Positions 1 through 8,781 of a stretch of 64,000 nucleotides of DNA are shown here, piece after piece; position 1 is the stretch's first letter, and each line of letters opens with the position of its first letter. Under the pieces are notes generated by a model. The model did no database searches and was not told where the DNA came from. It saw only the letters and a list, made by a program, of their open reading frames with translations. Position numbers and translations under genes: made by a program. Source of the stretch: JAGNZR01 sp051659505 (lineage in GTDB: Bacteria > Fusobacteriota > Fusobacteriia > Fusobacteriales > Fusobacteriaceae); the NCBI GenBank assembly GCA_051659505.1, contig JBOFOQ010000016.1, forward strand, positions 3,887 to 67,886. The letters are read 5' to 3'.

Positions 1-936
1 GATGGGATGTTTCCTACTTGTGCTTATGCTAATCCAGAAGACCCAGCAGTTTTTAAATTAGGGATAAAACTAGCTGAAAAGGTAGGAGCTAAAATTTGTA
101 TGGCGAATGACCCAGATGCAGATAGAATAGGAGTTGCAATAAAAGGAAAAGATGGAAATTGGGAATATCCAAATGGAAATCAAATAGGGTTACTTTTAAT
201 GAACTATATTTTAGAAAATAGAAAAAATATTCCAACTAATGGAGCTGTAATTTCTACGATAGTTTCAACTCCCATGCTGGATTTAGTGGCTAAGGATAAA
301 GGGGTTAAAGTATATAGAACTCTTACTGGATTTAAATTTATTGGGGAAAAAATAAGGGAGTTTGAAACTGGTGTCTTAGACGGAGAGTATATTTTTGGTT
401 TTGAAGAATCTTATGGATATCTAATAGGAACTCATGCAAGGGATAAAGATGCTGTAGTGACAACTATGGTACTTGCAGAAATGGGAGCAAAATATGAAGC
501 AGAAGGAACAGATATACTGGAAGAATTAAAAAAATTATACGATAAATATGGTTGGTACAAAGAGGGAATCACTGCTATAACTAAAAAAGGTATAACAGGA
601 ATGGAAGAAATAAAAAAAATAATGAGTTCTTTTTCACATTTAAAAAATGAAAGTACATTAATCGATAAAAAAGTTAGTGTATTTAGAGACTATAAAAATA
701 AAATTCAAGTAGATTTTAAAACAGGAGAAACAAGCAAAATTAACTTACCTATTTCTGATGTTATTCAATTTATCCTTGAAGATGGAACATATATAACAGT
801 TAGACCTTCAGGAACTGAACCTAAAATAAAATATTATTACTGTGTAAAATCTCTTACAGACAAAGGTGCAACAGAAAAATTAGCATTAGTTATGAAGAAA
901 TTTGAAGCATTTGTTAGTGAACTTGAAAAAAAATAA
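1..936 (+). CDS. Phosphoglucomutase/phosphomannomutase family protein (C-terminal part)
   Basis: The gene enters from the left edge, so only the last 311 residues are visible and the reading frame is already open at base 1. The family moves a phosphate between C1 and C6 of hexose phosphates in the cytoplasm and feeds sugar nucleotides to envelope synthesis. Visible hallmarks are the Mg-binding loop DPDADR (fragment residues 37-42), the sugar-binding loop GFEESYG (133-139) and the phosphate-binding loop RPSGTEPKIK near the C-terminus. Glucose versus mannose preference cannot be decided from these motifs. The catalytic serine loop lies outside the window. It ends in TAA and is followed by an inverted repeat that may stop transcription. 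Confidence 0.93.
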   Translation, partial: DGMFPTCAYANPEDPAVFKLGIKLAEKVGAKICMANDPDADRIGVAIKGKDGNWEYPNGNQIGLLLMNYILENRKNIPTNGAVISTIVSTPMLDLVAKDKGVKVYRTLTGFKFIGEKIREFETGVLDGEYIFGFEESYGYLIGTHARDKDAVVTTMVLAEMGAKYEAEGTDILEELKKLYDKYGWYKEGITAITKKGITGMEEIKKIMSSFSHLKNESTLIDKKVSVFRDYKNKIQVDFKTGETSKINLPISDVIQFILEDGTYITVRPSGTEPKIKYYYCVKSLTDKGATEKLALVMKKFEAFVSELEKK

Positions 937-944
937 TTTATAAT

Positions 945-1015
945 AAAAATCTCTTTAATTTAGTAACTAGAGACAAAAATTTCTAATCTCTAGAAGCTAT
1001 CTGTAAGAGATTTTT
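945..1015 (+). terminator. Nested inverted repeat, probable terminator
   Basis: An outer perfect 11-base pair of arms (945-955 and 1005-1015) encloses an inner 7-base pair of arms (967-973 and 987-993). The two connecting strands are both 11 bases long. The right outer arm ends in five T. It lies between the mutase and hemW, so it probably ends the mutase transcript. The symmetric internal loop is unusual for a simple terminator. Confidence 0.5.
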
Positions 1016-1034
1016 ATAAAAAAGGGAGAAAATT

Positions 1035-2111
1035 ATGGATGCTATATATATACATATACCTTTTTGTAATAGTTTATGTAATTATTGTGATTTTCTTTCC
1101 TTTTCAGGAACGAAAAAAGAAGATAGAAAAAAATATGTGGACTATATTCTAAAAGAAATAGATTTGTATCCTAATTTTAATTTCAATACAGTTTATTTTG
1201 GTGGTGGGACACCATCTTTGTTGGAAATAGAGGATATAGAGAGAATACTAGGAAAGTTGAAGATAGATAAAAAAGCAGAAGTAACTTTAGAAATTAATCC
1301 AAAAACAGTAGATTTAGAGAAACTTTTAAAGTTAAAAAAAATAGGAATAAATAGGATAAGTATAGGAGTTCAGAGTTTTAATAATGAAAATTTAAAAATG
1401 TTAGGAAGATTGCACAGTGCAGAAATAGCAATAGATACATATAAACAAGCAAGAGTTGCTGGGTTTAAAGAGATAAGTTTAGATGTTATATTTTCTTTAC
1501 CAGGGCAAAAGATAGAGGATTTAGAAAGAGATTTAGAGCAACTTTTTTTATTAAATCCTGAACATTTTTCTATTTATTCACTTATATGGGAAGAAAATAC
1601 ACCTTTTTATGAAAAATTAAAAAAAGGTGAGCTAAAAGAAACTGATAATGATGAAGAAGCTGATATGTTCGAGCTTATTATATCTAAAGCAAAGCAAAAT
1701 AATTATATTCATTATGAAATATCGAACTTTTCAAAAGTGGGATTTCAAGCTAAGCACAACAGTAAATATTGGGAAAATAAAGAGTATTTAGGAGTGGGTC
1801 TTGGAGCTTCAGGGTATTTTGAGGATATAAGGTATAAAAATGTTAGTGGTTTTTTAGAATATTATGATAAAATAGATATGAGAGAAAAACCAATTTTAGA
1901 AAAAGAGTACATAGATTCAAAAGCTAAGGAAGAATATAGAAATATGTTAGGATTAAGACTTTTAACAAAAGGAATAAAACCTAGTAAAGTTTCAAAACAA
2001 AAATTTTTAGAACTATTAGAGAGAGGGTATCTTGAAAAGATAAATGAAAATTATATTTTATCAAAAAAAGGTTTGTTTTTAGCTAATGATGTATTTTCAG
2101 AGCTTATTTAA
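1035..2111 (+). CDS. hemW: Radical SAM heme chaperone HemW
   Basis: A 358-residue radical SAM protein of the HemN/HemW family. The iron-sulfur motif CNSLCNYC is at residues 11-18 and is followed by Asp-Phe. HemW has that CDF form, whereas coproporphyrinogen dehydrogenase HemN has a fourth cysteine (CGC), so HemW, a heme-binding chaperone, is the better name. A GGGTPSLL glycine-rich SAM-binding stretch follows near residue 57. Length fits the HemW family and is shorter than HemN. The ATG at 1035 has a GGGAG ribosome binding site about 7 bases upstream. The YggS-like gene follows after 12 bases, which suggests one transcript. Confidence 0.92.
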   Translation: MDAIYIHIPFCNSLCNYCDFLSFSGTKKEDRKKYVDYILKEIDLYPNFNFNTVYFGGGTPSLLEIEDIERILGKLKIDKKAEVTLEINPKTVDLEKLLKLKKIGINRISIGVQSFNNENLKMLGRLHSAEIAIDTYKQARVAGFKEISLDVIFSLPGQKIEDLERDLEQLFLLNPEHFSIYSLIWEENTPFYEKLKKGELKETDNDEEADMFELIISKAKQNNYIHYEISNFSKVGFQAKHNSKYWENKEYLGVGLGASGYFEDIRYKNVSGFLEYYDKIDMREKPILEKEYIDSKAKEEYRNMLGLRLLTKGIKPSKVSKQKFLELLERGYLEKINENYILSKKGLFLANDVFSELI

Positions 2112-2123
2112 GTTAGGAGTATT

Positions 2124-2801
2124 ATGAGTAAGATAAAGGAAAATATTCAAGAAGTACTAGAGGATATAAAAAAATATTCGCTATATCCAGAGAAAGTTAA
2201 ATTTATAGCAGTTACTAAGTATGTTAGAGAAGAAGAAATTGAAGAGGTCTTAAAGAACGGAATTTTTAATTTAGGTGAGAATAGAATTCAGTTAATTAAA
2301 GAAAAATATCTATATTTTAAAGAAAGAAATATAGCAGACATAAAGTGGGATTTTATAGGGAATCTCCAAAAAAATAAAGTGAAATATATAGCAGATTTTA
2401 TAAATTTAATTCATTCTGTAAATAAATTATCCTTAGCAAAAGAAATAGATAAAAGAGCAAGAGAGCAAAATAGGATAATAGATGTCCTTATAGAAGTAAA
2501 TATAGCGAATGAAGAAAGTAAAGAGGGGTATAAAATACAAGATTTTAATTTAGAAATTTTAGAATACTTAAAATTTAAAAATTTAAATATAAAGGGGCTT
2601 ATGACTATGGCTCCTTATACAAAAGATGAAAAAATATTGAGAAATGTTTTTTCAACTTTAAGAAAAATGAAAGATGAGTTAAATGAAAAATATTTTGATA
2701 ATAAGTTAACAGAACTTTCAATGGGTATGAGTGGTGATTATAAAATTGCTTTGGAAGAAGGGGCGACGATTATAAGAATAGGAACAAAAATATTTGAATA
2801 A
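2124..2801 (+). CDS. YggS/YlmE-family pyridoxal phosphate homeostasis protein
   Basis: A 225-residue single-domain PLP-binding protein of the YggS/PROSC family, which controls free PLP and amino acid levels in the cytoplasm. The segment FIAVTKYV near residue 28 carries the lysine expected to form the Schiff base. FNLGENRIQ near residue 48 and the C-terminal SMGMSGDYKIALEEG with IRIGTKIF match the conserved phosphate-binding end of the family. TAGGAG sits 6 bases before the ATG. It lies directly upstream of sepF, the same order (ylmE-sepF) seen in Bacillus and its relatives, so the two are probably co-transcribed. Confidence 0.93.
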   Translation: MSKIKENIQEVLEDIKKYSLYPEKVKFIAVTKYVREEEIEEVLKNGIFNLGENRIQLIKEKYLYFKERNIADIKWDFIGNLQKNKVKYIADFINLIHSVNKLSLAKEIDKRAREQNRIIDVLIEVNIANEESKEGYKIQDFNLEILEYLKFKNLNIKGLMTMAPYTKDEKILRNVFSTLRKMKDELNEKYFDNKLTELSMGMSGDYKIALEEGATIIRIGTKIFE

Positions 2802-2821
2802 AAAAACTAGGAGTGATAAAA

Positions 2822-3331
2822 ATGGGAGTAGTAAAATGGTTTAAACAAATTTCAGGAATAGAGGAAAATGGAGATGAACAAGAATTGTATTTAAACGAAG
2901 AACAAATAAATAACTTAGAAAAGGAAGAGCCTAAAATGGAAAAAGAAAACAAAAAAAATTGGGAAAAAAAAGAGCTTGAGTTTGAAAGTATTAGTAAAAA
3001 TGAGGAAGAAGATACTAAAAATAATTTAGAAGATGAAAACACAGAAAATTGTCAAACTGTATTTATAGATCCGAAAAGTTTTGGAGATTGTAAAAAAATA
3101 GCGAATTATATAAAACAAGATAGAATGGTAACTTTAAACTTAGAATACTTAGATTTAGAAACAGCTCAAAGAATGCTAGATTTTCTTATGGGTGCTATGT
3201 TAGTAAAAGGTGCAAGTTTTATTGAGATAAGTAAAAAAGTTTATACCGCTGTACCTAAAAGTGTGAAGGTACATTATGATGGGAAAAAAACTATTAACAA
3301 CAAAACATATATGGATATAAGAGAGGACTAG
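2822..3331 (+). CDS. sepF: Cell division protein SepF
   Basis: A 169-residue SepF-type protein that would tether FtsZ to the membrane. The N-terminus GVVKWFKQISGI is a short amphipathic helix of the membrane-anchor kind. It is followed by an acidic, lysine-rich linker to about residue 75, then the compact SepF domain, with FIDPKSFGDCKKIANYIKQ, RMVTLNLEYLD and AQRMLDFLMGAM. An in-frame GTG at 2813 overlaps the AGGAG ribosome binding site (2809-2813), so the ATG at 2822 is the better start. SepF in an organism with an outer membrane fits Fusobacteriota. The next gene starts 3 bases after its stop. Confidence 0.9.
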   Translation: MGVVKWFKQISGIEENGDEQELYLNEEQINNLEKEEPKMEKENKKNWEKKELEFESISKNEEEDTKNNLEDENTENCQTVFIDPKSFGDCKKIANYIKQDRMVTLNLEYLDLETAQRMLDFLMGAMLVKGASFIEISKKVYTAVPKSVKVHYDGKKTINNKTYMDIRED

Positions 3332-3334
3332 AAA

Positions 3335-4351
3335 ATGAAAAACAAAATAAAAGCTTTAGCACTTTTTTCTGGAGGTCTAGATAGCGCATTAGCAATTAAG
3401 ATAGTACAAGAACAAGGAGTGGAAGTCATAGCGTTGAATTTTGTTTCACATTTTTTTGGTGGAAAAAATGATAAAGCTGAAAATATGGCTAAACAGTTGG
3501 GCATAAAGTTAGAATATATAGAATTTCAAAAAAGGCATATGGATATAGTGAAAAACCCAGTATTTGGAAGAGGGAAAAATATGAATCCATGTATTGACTG
3601 TCATTCTCTTATGTTTAAAGTTGCAGGGGAACTTATGGAAAAATATGGAGCTAGTTTTTTAATATCTGGTGAAGTTTTAGGTCAACGTCCTATGTCGCAA
3701 AACTTTGAGGCTCTAGAGAAAGTAAAAAAACTTTCAGGAATGAATGATTTAGTTTTAAGACCCCTTTCTGCTAAATTTTTAGAAATAACAAAACCTGAAA
3801 TTGAAGGTTGGGTAAAAAGAGATGAATTATTAGATATTCAAGGAAGAGGAAGAAATTATCAAATGGAACTTATGGAAAAATATAATTTAGTAGATTATCC
3901 CAGTCCAGGTGGAGGTTGTCTTTTAACTGATATAGATTATTCTAATAAGCTTCGTTCCTTTGAAAATGATGGAATATTAGAAGATGAGTATAGTCATTTA
4001 TTTCATCTTACTAAAATAGCAAGGGTGTTTAGATTTAGTTCTAAAAACTATGTGTTTGTTGGTCGAGATGATGTAGGGAATCATAAAATTATGGAATATA
4101 AGGATAAAGTTACTCATATGATAAGGGCTTTTGATGTGGCTGGTCCAGTAATTGCAATGATAGGTGAATTTAATGAAGAGGAAAAAAAATTAGCCTGTGA
4201 ATTTTATTCTAGATACTCCAAGGTAAAAGGTAAAGAAAAAATAAATGTATTATTTGATGAAAATAAAACATTAGTAGAAGTTATAGAATTAGAGAAAGTC
4301 GAGAAACTTATGAAAGAATATCAAGATATTGGGAAAAAAAGAAAAATTTAA
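3335..4351 (+). CDS. PP-loop ATPase, ThiI/MnmA-like tRNA thiolation-type protein
   Basis: A 338-residue cytoplasmic protein of the adenine nucleotide alpha-hydrolase (PP-loop) superfamily. SGGLDS at residues 12-17 is the ATP pyrophosphatase loop that adenylates a nucleobase. PCIDCH near residue 88 and GGGCLL near residue 192 supply two widely spaced cysteines of the kind that carry a persulfide in ThiI and MnmA. It lacks the ThiI THUMP domain at the N-terminus and is not a full MnmA, so the exact substrate is unknown; a tRNA 2- or 4-thiouridine role is inferred. Two more PP-loop genes follow, which strengthens the sulfur-transfer context. Confidence 0.75.
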   Translation: MKNKIKALALFSGGLDSALAIKIVQEQGVEVIALNFVSHFFGGKNDKAENMAKQLGIKLEYIEFQKRHMDIVKNPVFGRGKNMNPCIDCHSLMFKVAGELMEKYGASFLISGEVLGQRPMSQNFEALEKVKKLSGMNDLVLRPLSAKFLEITKPEIEGWVKRDELLDIQGRGRNYQMELMEKYNLVDYPSPGGGCLLTDIDYSNKLRSFENDGILEDEYSHLFHLTKIARVFRFSSKNYVFVGRDDVGNHKIMEYKDKVTHMIRAFDVAGPVIAMIGEFNEEEKKLACEFYSRYSKVKGKEKINVLFDENKTLVEVIELEKVEKLMKEYQDIGKKRKI

Positions 4352-4410
4352 ATAAATAAAGTTAGAATTAGCAGAGAGATTGGCCATTGGAAACAGTGGC
4401 TTATTTATTT
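4350..4410 (+). promoter_or_regulatory. Structured leader with GNRA hairpin before the TtcA-like pair
   Basis: The perfect 10-base arms at 4350-4359 and 4401-4410 could close a structure that begins inside the stop codon of the upstream gene. Inside it, GCCATTG (4383-4389) and CAGTGGC (4394-4400) form a 7-bp stem with one G-U pair capped by GAAA, a GNRA tetraloop. A 23-base purine-rich strand (4360-4382) is left unpaired. There is no T-run, so it is not a typical terminator. I cannot match it to a known riboswitch. It ends 24 bases before the start of the next gene. Confidence 0.4.
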
Positions 4411-4434
4411 TAAAAATATTTTTGGAGGTATAGC

Positions 4435-5244
4435 ATGGAGACAGAAAAAAAATTGACAAAAGCAGAGTTAGTCAGAGAAAATATAAGAGGACCTTTTAGA
4501 AAAAAAATATGGTCAAAATTTATAAAAGCTATAAAAGAGTTTAACTTGGTGGAAGATGGGGATAAAATAGCGGTAGGTGTCTCAGGGGGAAAGGATAGCT
4601 TAATTATGGCTAAACTTTTTCAAGAGTTAAAAAAAGATAGAAGTAAAAATTTTGAACTTACATTTATATCTATGAATCCAGGTTTTGGCTCTATGGATAT
4701 AGATGAATTTAAAAACAATTTAAAAGAATTAGAGATACCGTGTGAAATTTTTGATGCTAATGTTTGGGAGGTTGCCTTTAAGGAATCGCCTGAAAGCCCA
4801 TGTTTTTTATGCGCTAAAATGAGGCGTGGAGTTTTATATAAAAAAATAGAGGAATTAGGTTTTAATAAACTAGCGTTAGGTCATCATTTTGATGATTTGG
4901 TTGAAACTACAATGATAAATATTTTCTATGCTGGAACGGTGAAAACAATGATACCAAAAGTGAGATCAACAAGTGGAAAATTAGAACTAATAAGACCTCT
5001 TATAAATATTCATGAAGAGCATATAGTAGAGTTTATGAGTGAGAATGAGATAAAAGCTATGTCTTGTGGGTGCCCAATTGAATCAGGAAAAGTAGATTCC
5101 AAAAGAAAAGAAATTAAAATACTATTAAAAACTTTAAGTGAAAGTAACCCTAATATAAAACAAAGCATTTTCAATTCTATGAAAAATGTAAATTTAGACT
5201 ATATTTTAGGTCATACTAGAGGAAATAAAAAAAATGGAGAGTAA
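4435..5244 (+). CDS. TtcA-like tRNA 2-thiocytidine synthetase family protein
   Basis: A 269-residue PP-loop ATPase. SGGKDS (50-55) is the ATP loop. CFLCAKMRRG near residue 123 is the CxxC-R-RRG signature of TtcA, where the cysteines help hold an iron-sulfur cluster, and SCGCP near residue 206 supplies the third cysteine region. TtcA thiolates C32 of certain tRNAs in the cytoplasm. Length is close to but shorter than E. coli TtcA. GGAGGT precedes the ATG. The next gene, a paralogue, begins two bases after its stop, so they are translated from one mRNA. Substrate identity is inferred from the family. Confidence 0.82.
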   Translation: METEKKLTKAELVRENIRGPFRKKIWSKFIKAIKEFNLVEDGDKIAVGVSGGKDSLIMAKLFQELKKDRSKNFELTFISMNPGFGSMDIDEFKNNLKELEIPCEIFDANVWEVAFKESPESPCFLCAKMRRGVLYKKIEELGFNKLALGHHFDDLVETTMINIFYAGTVKTMIPKVRSTSGKLELIRPLINIHEEHIVEFMSENEIKAMSCGCPIESGKVDSKRKEIKILLKTLSESNPNIKQSIFNSMKNVNLDYILGHTRGNKKNGE

Positions 5245-5246
5245 TA

Positions 5247-6209
5247 ATGATAATAATAGAGGAAATATTACAATTAAATGAAAAAAAATTTGAAAATTAT
5301 AATATTGAAGTTATTAAAGATAACGAAAAGGAAGAAGGGAAAATAGTACTTAAAAATTCTAAGGATAATCTTATAACTACCATTGAATATTCTGAAAAAA
5401 AGAGAATTAAAGCTATTAGAACAATAGAAAAAATACTAAGTACAAAAATTGAACTGAAAAATCTTAGGGAAAATGAAATTTTACCCTATATAGAAAATGA
5501 AGATTTTTCAAAAACTTTGTGGAGTCCTATTGGTAAAGCCATGAATGATTTTAAAATGGTTCAAGCTGGAGACAGGGTTGCAGTTGGAGTATCTGGTGGA
5601 AAAGATAGTATGACAGTATTAAATGCACTTTTAAGAGTTAAAAAAATTACCCGTATAAATTTTGAAATTATACCAATTCATATTCACCCAGAAGAAGATT
5701 TGGCAGAGACTACTGAAATAGTTAACTATTGCAAAAAAATGGGATTGGAACTTCAAATAATAAAAACGAATTTGTCTGAAATGCTTTTTGGTGAAAAAGA
5801 AGTAAAAAATCCATGTTTTTTATGTGCAAGAATAAGAAGAGGAATTCTTTATACAACAATGAAAGAACAGAAAATAAATAAATTAGCTCTAGGTCATCAC
5901 AAAGATGATATTATAGAAACTTTTCTTATGAATACTTTTTATCAAGGAAATAATAACATGATGAAACCAGCCTATACTTCGGAAGAGTATGGAGTAATGG
6001 TAATAAGACCTTTAGCATATGTAGAGGAAATAGATATAATTCGTTATATAAAGAGAATGAATATAGAAATATTAGTATCAAAATGTCCTTATGAAACTGA
6101 TAAAAATTCAAAAAGGCTAAAAATAAAAAATTTAATAAAAGAACTCTCTTTAGAAAATAAAAATATAAGAAGTGTAATATTTAAAAGCATTGAAAATCTA
6201 CTGAAATAG
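5247..6209 (+). CDS. Second TtcA-like PP-loop protein with N-terminal extension
   Basis: A 320-residue paralogue of the preceding protein. SGGKDS is at 116-121, giving an extra N-terminal region of roughly 65 residues that is charged and has no motif I recognise. CFLCARIRRG near residue 190 matches the TtcA signature. The later cysteine region is reduced to a single cysteine (SKCPYE) where the neighbour has SCGCP. GHHKDDI replaces GHHFDDL of the neighbour. The pair is translationally close and may act as a heterodimer or have diverged to different tRNA positions; both ideas are inference. It is followed by the feo promoter. Confidence 0.78.
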   Translation: MIIIEEILQLNEKKFENYNIEVIKDNEKEEGKIVLKNSKDNLITTIEYSEKKRIKAIRTIEKILSTKIELKNLRENEILPYIENEDFSKTLWSPIGKAMNDFKMVQAGDRVAVGVSGGKDSMTVLNALLRVKKITRINFEIIPIHIHPEEDLAETTEIVNYCKKMGLELQIIKTNLSEMLFGEKEVKNPCFLCARIRRGILYTTMKEQKINKLALGHHKDDIIETFLMNTFYQGNNNMMKPAYTSEEYGVMVIRPLAYVEEIDIIRYIKRMNIEILVSKCPYETDKNSKRLKIKNLIKELSLENKNIRSVIFKSIENLLK

Positions 6210-6247
6210 CAAGAAATAACAAATAAAAATGAAAAAATAATAAATTC

Positions 6248-6276
6248 TTGACAAGAAAGATAAGTTTTGTTATAAT
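6248..6276 (+). promoter_or_regulatory. Consensus sigma-70 promoter of the feo operon
   Basis: TTGACA (6248-6253) and TATAAT (6271-6276) are separated by exactly 17 bases, a full match to the housekeeping consensus. The start point should lie near 6283, about 57 bases before feoA. Such a strong core promoter in front of iron uptake genes implies repression by a metal regulator such as Fur or DtxR, but I could not identify a convincing binding box. Confidence 0.8.
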
Positions 6277-6339
6277 TCAAGTGTTAAATACTTTGAATAA
6301 CGAAATATTTCTATATGAGAAAATTAGGAGATGATTAAA

Positions 6340-6570
6340 GTGAAACTGACTGATTTGAAAAAAGGGGAGTCTGCTCAAATAATAAAAATTGGTAAAATTG
6401 GAGAATTAAAGAAAAGACTTGTTGATATGGGAGTTAATTCTGGTCAAATTATAAAACTTGAGAGAAGTGCTCCTTTAGGAGATCCACAAGAATTTAGAAT
6501 ATCAGAAAATAGTATAGCAATAAGAAAACAAGATGCAGAACATATAGAAGTAGAAAAAATAGAAAAATAA
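6340..6570 (+). CDS. feoA: Ferrous iron transport protein A
   Basis: A 76-residue SH3-like FeoA protein, which works in the cytoplasm with FeoB in Fe(II) uptake. It starts KLTDLKKGESAQI and contains the family core LKKRLVDMGVNSGQIIKLERSAPLGDPQEFRI split over two strands, ending IAIRKQDAEHIEV. An ATG at 6331 directly abuts AGGAG (6326-6330) and leaves no spacing, so I prefer the in-frame GTG at 6340, nine bases from that ribosome binding site. feoB follows after 15 bases. Regulation is probably by iron through the promoter at 6248. Confidence 0.93.
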   Translation: MKLTDLKKGESAQIIKIGKIGELKKRLVDMGVNSGQIIKLERSAPLGDPQEFRISENSIAIRKQDAEHIEVEKIEK

Positions 6571-6585
6571 ATGGAGTTGTGAGAA

Positions 6586-8781
6586 ATGATAAAGATAGCC
6601 TTTGCAGGAAATCCAAATGTAGGTAAAACGGCTTTAATAAATGCTTTAGCAGGTTCTAAATTAAAAGTTGGGAACTGGCCAGGGGTAACAGTTGAAAAAA
6701 AGGAAGCTAATTTTACATTAAATGGAGAGGAAATCAATTTAGTTGATTTACCTGGTGTTTATAGTTTGAGTCCTTATTCATTAGAAGAAAAAGTAACTAG
6801 AGACTATATAATATATGAGAAACCTGATGTTATTATTAATGTTGTGGAATCAACTAATATAGAAAGAAACTTGTATCTTACAACTCTTTTAAAAGAGTTA
6901 GGAAGACCCATGATAATAGCACTTAATTTTTATGATGAGTTTGAAAAATTAGAGTATAAATTAGATATTAAAAATTTTAAAGAAATGGTAGGAGTAGATG
7001 TGGTACAGACCTCGGCAATTAAAAATAGAGGTTTAAAAGAACTTTTGGGAATAGCATTGGAAACAGCTAAAAATTCACAGAAAGATGTAGAGTACAGTCT
7101 AGGATTTGATACCTCACTAAACAAAGATATAGAAAAAATAAAGGAAGATATAAAACATGATGAAAAATATAAAAGTATATTAAAAAAATATAATATAAAT
7201 TTTATAACTATTAAGATATTAGAAAGAGATAGTTATTTTATTGAAAAAATTAAAAGTGAATTTAATTTGGATTTATCAAAAGAGTTTGAAAGTTTCAAGA
7301 AAAAACTTGAAGAAAAATATGATGAGGATATAGAAACAATATTTTCTGAAAGAAGACACGGAGTAAGTAGAGGAATTGTTCAGAAAACTGTAACTAGTTC
7401 ACTTAAATCAAGATTAGATTTTACTGATAAAATTGATAAAGTTTTATTAAATAAAATAATAGGATTACCTTTATTTTTTCTAGCAATGGGACTATTTATG
7501 ACTATGGTCATAAATGGTAGTGCTCCTTTAAATGACTGGGTAGACGGATTTATAAATAACTTTGTAGGAAAATATGTTGGGGAATTTTTAATAGGAACAC
7601 CAGATGTTTTACAATCCTTAGTAATAGAAGGAATTATTGGTGGGTTTGGAGGAGTGGTAGTTTTTGTACCTCTTATGTTATTTCTTTATTTCTTCTTAGG
7701 ACTTTTAGAAGAAAGTGGATATATGACAAGGGTAGCCTTTTTAATGGATAAAATCATGAGAAAAATGGGGCTTAACGGAAAAGCTTTTGTCCCTATGATT
7801 ATAGGGTTTGGTTGCTCTGTACCAGCTATTTATGCAACAAGAACATTAGAAGATCACAACTCAAGAAAACTTACTGCAGTAATGGCTCCTTTTATGTCGT
7901 GTGGTGCTAGATTACCAGTTTATGGATTATTCACAGCAGCTTTTTTTGGAAATAGTGCTGGATTTGTAATTATGAGTTTATATTTTTTAGGAATAGTAGT
8001 TGCAATGATAACGGGAATGATACTAAAAAGATTTGAAGGATTTAAAGCTGAGGAAAAAGCGTTAATAATAGAGTTACCACCTTACAGAATACCAAGTTTA
8101 AAAGTAGTTTTAAATTCCACTCTGGACAGAACTGCTTCATATATAAAAAAAGCTGGAACAACAATACTAGCAGTACTTATGCTATTATGGGCTCTAACTT
8201 ATTTCCCACATAAGGGAGATACATCACGGTCATATATGGCATCAGTAGGGAGAGTCATTGCTCCAATACTAAAGCCTACTGGTTTTGCAGATAGATGGGA
8301 AACTGTAGCTGCAATAATTCCAAGTATAGCTGCTAAAGAAGTGGTTGTTGGTTTTATGGCACAAGTTTTAAAAGTTGAAGAACCTGAATCTAGTGAAGAG
8401 GAAGAGGTTACAACTTTTTTAGGAGATTTAAAAGGACAAGGAATTGATTTGTTAATTGCGGTGAAAGACTCAGCAGTTGGAGTTATCTCATTTAGTTTAG
8501 GTGATATATTTGCTCCACCATCAGTTGAGGAAATAGAAGAGGAAGGTACAGGAATTGTATCAGCTACCTCAAGTTTATGGCCTAATGATCCACTTGGTCC
8601 TCTTAAAGCTTACTCATTTATGGCATTTATTCTTCTAGTAATCCCTTGTATAGTCACACTAGCAGCTATAAAACAAGAGTTTGGCTACAAATTTATGGGG
8701 TTTGTAATAGGAATAATGCTAGTAACACCCTATATCGTATCAACATTTATATTTCAAGTAGGGAGGTTATTTTTCTTATGA
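6586..8781 (+). CDS. feoB: Ferrous iron transporter FeoB
   Basis: A 731-residue FeoB, the inner-membrane Fe(II) transporter. The N-terminal G domain has GNPNVGKT (8-15), a switch region PGVTVEKKE and VDLPGVYSLSPYS; a helical spacer follows to about residue 285. The membrane domain has two Gate motifs, including FVPMIIGFGCSVPAI and a later block around SIAAKEVVVGFMAQV. A charged cytoplasmic loop near residues 600-645 (EEEEVTTF) separates the last helices. Its stop overlaps the start of the next small gene (ATGA at 8778-8781), which indicates translational coupling. Confidence 0.97.
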   Translation: MIKIAFAGNPNVGKTALINALAGSKLKVGNWPGVTVEKKEANFTLNGEEINLVDLPGVYSLSPYSLEEKVTRDYIIYEKPDVIINVVESTNIERNLYLTTLLKELGRPMIIALNFYDEFEKLEYKLDIKNFKEMVGVDVVQTSAIKNRGLKELLGIALETAKNSQKDVEYSLGFDTSLNKDIEKIKEDIKHDEKYKSILKKYNINFITIKILERDSYFIEKIKSEFNLDLSKEFESFKKKLEEKYDEDIETIFSERRHGVSRGIVQKTVTSSLKSRLDFTDKIDKVLLNKIIGLPLFFLAMGLFMTMVINGSAPLNDWVDGFINNFVGKYVGEFLIGTPDVLQSLVIEGIIGGFGGVVVFVPLMLFLYFFLGLLEESGYMTRVAFLMDKIMRKMGLNGKAFVPMIIGFGCSVPAIYATRTLEDHNSRKLTAVMAPFMSCGARLPVYGLFTAAFFGNSAGFVIMSLYFLGIVVAMITGMILKRFEGFKAEEKALIIELPPYRIPSLKVVLNSTLDRTASYIKKAGTTILAVLMLLWALTYFPHKGDTSRSYMASVGRVIAPILKPTGFADRWETVAAIIPSIAAKEVVVGFMAQVLKVEEPESSEEEEVTTFLGDLKGQGIDLLIAVKDSAVGVISFSLGDIFAPPSVEEIEEEGTGIVSATSSLWPNDPLGPLKAYSFMAFILLVIPCIVTLAAIKQEFGYKFMGFVIGIMLVTPYIVSTFIFQVGRLFFL

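Noticed and set aside
4350..4410. Known riboswitch (preQ1, SAM, fluoride, TPP)
   Set aside because: None of the conserved cores I know could be matched by eye.
6331..6339. ATG at 6331 as feoA start
   Set aside because: It touches its AGGAG site, leaving no spacing; the GTG at 6340 is correctly spaced.
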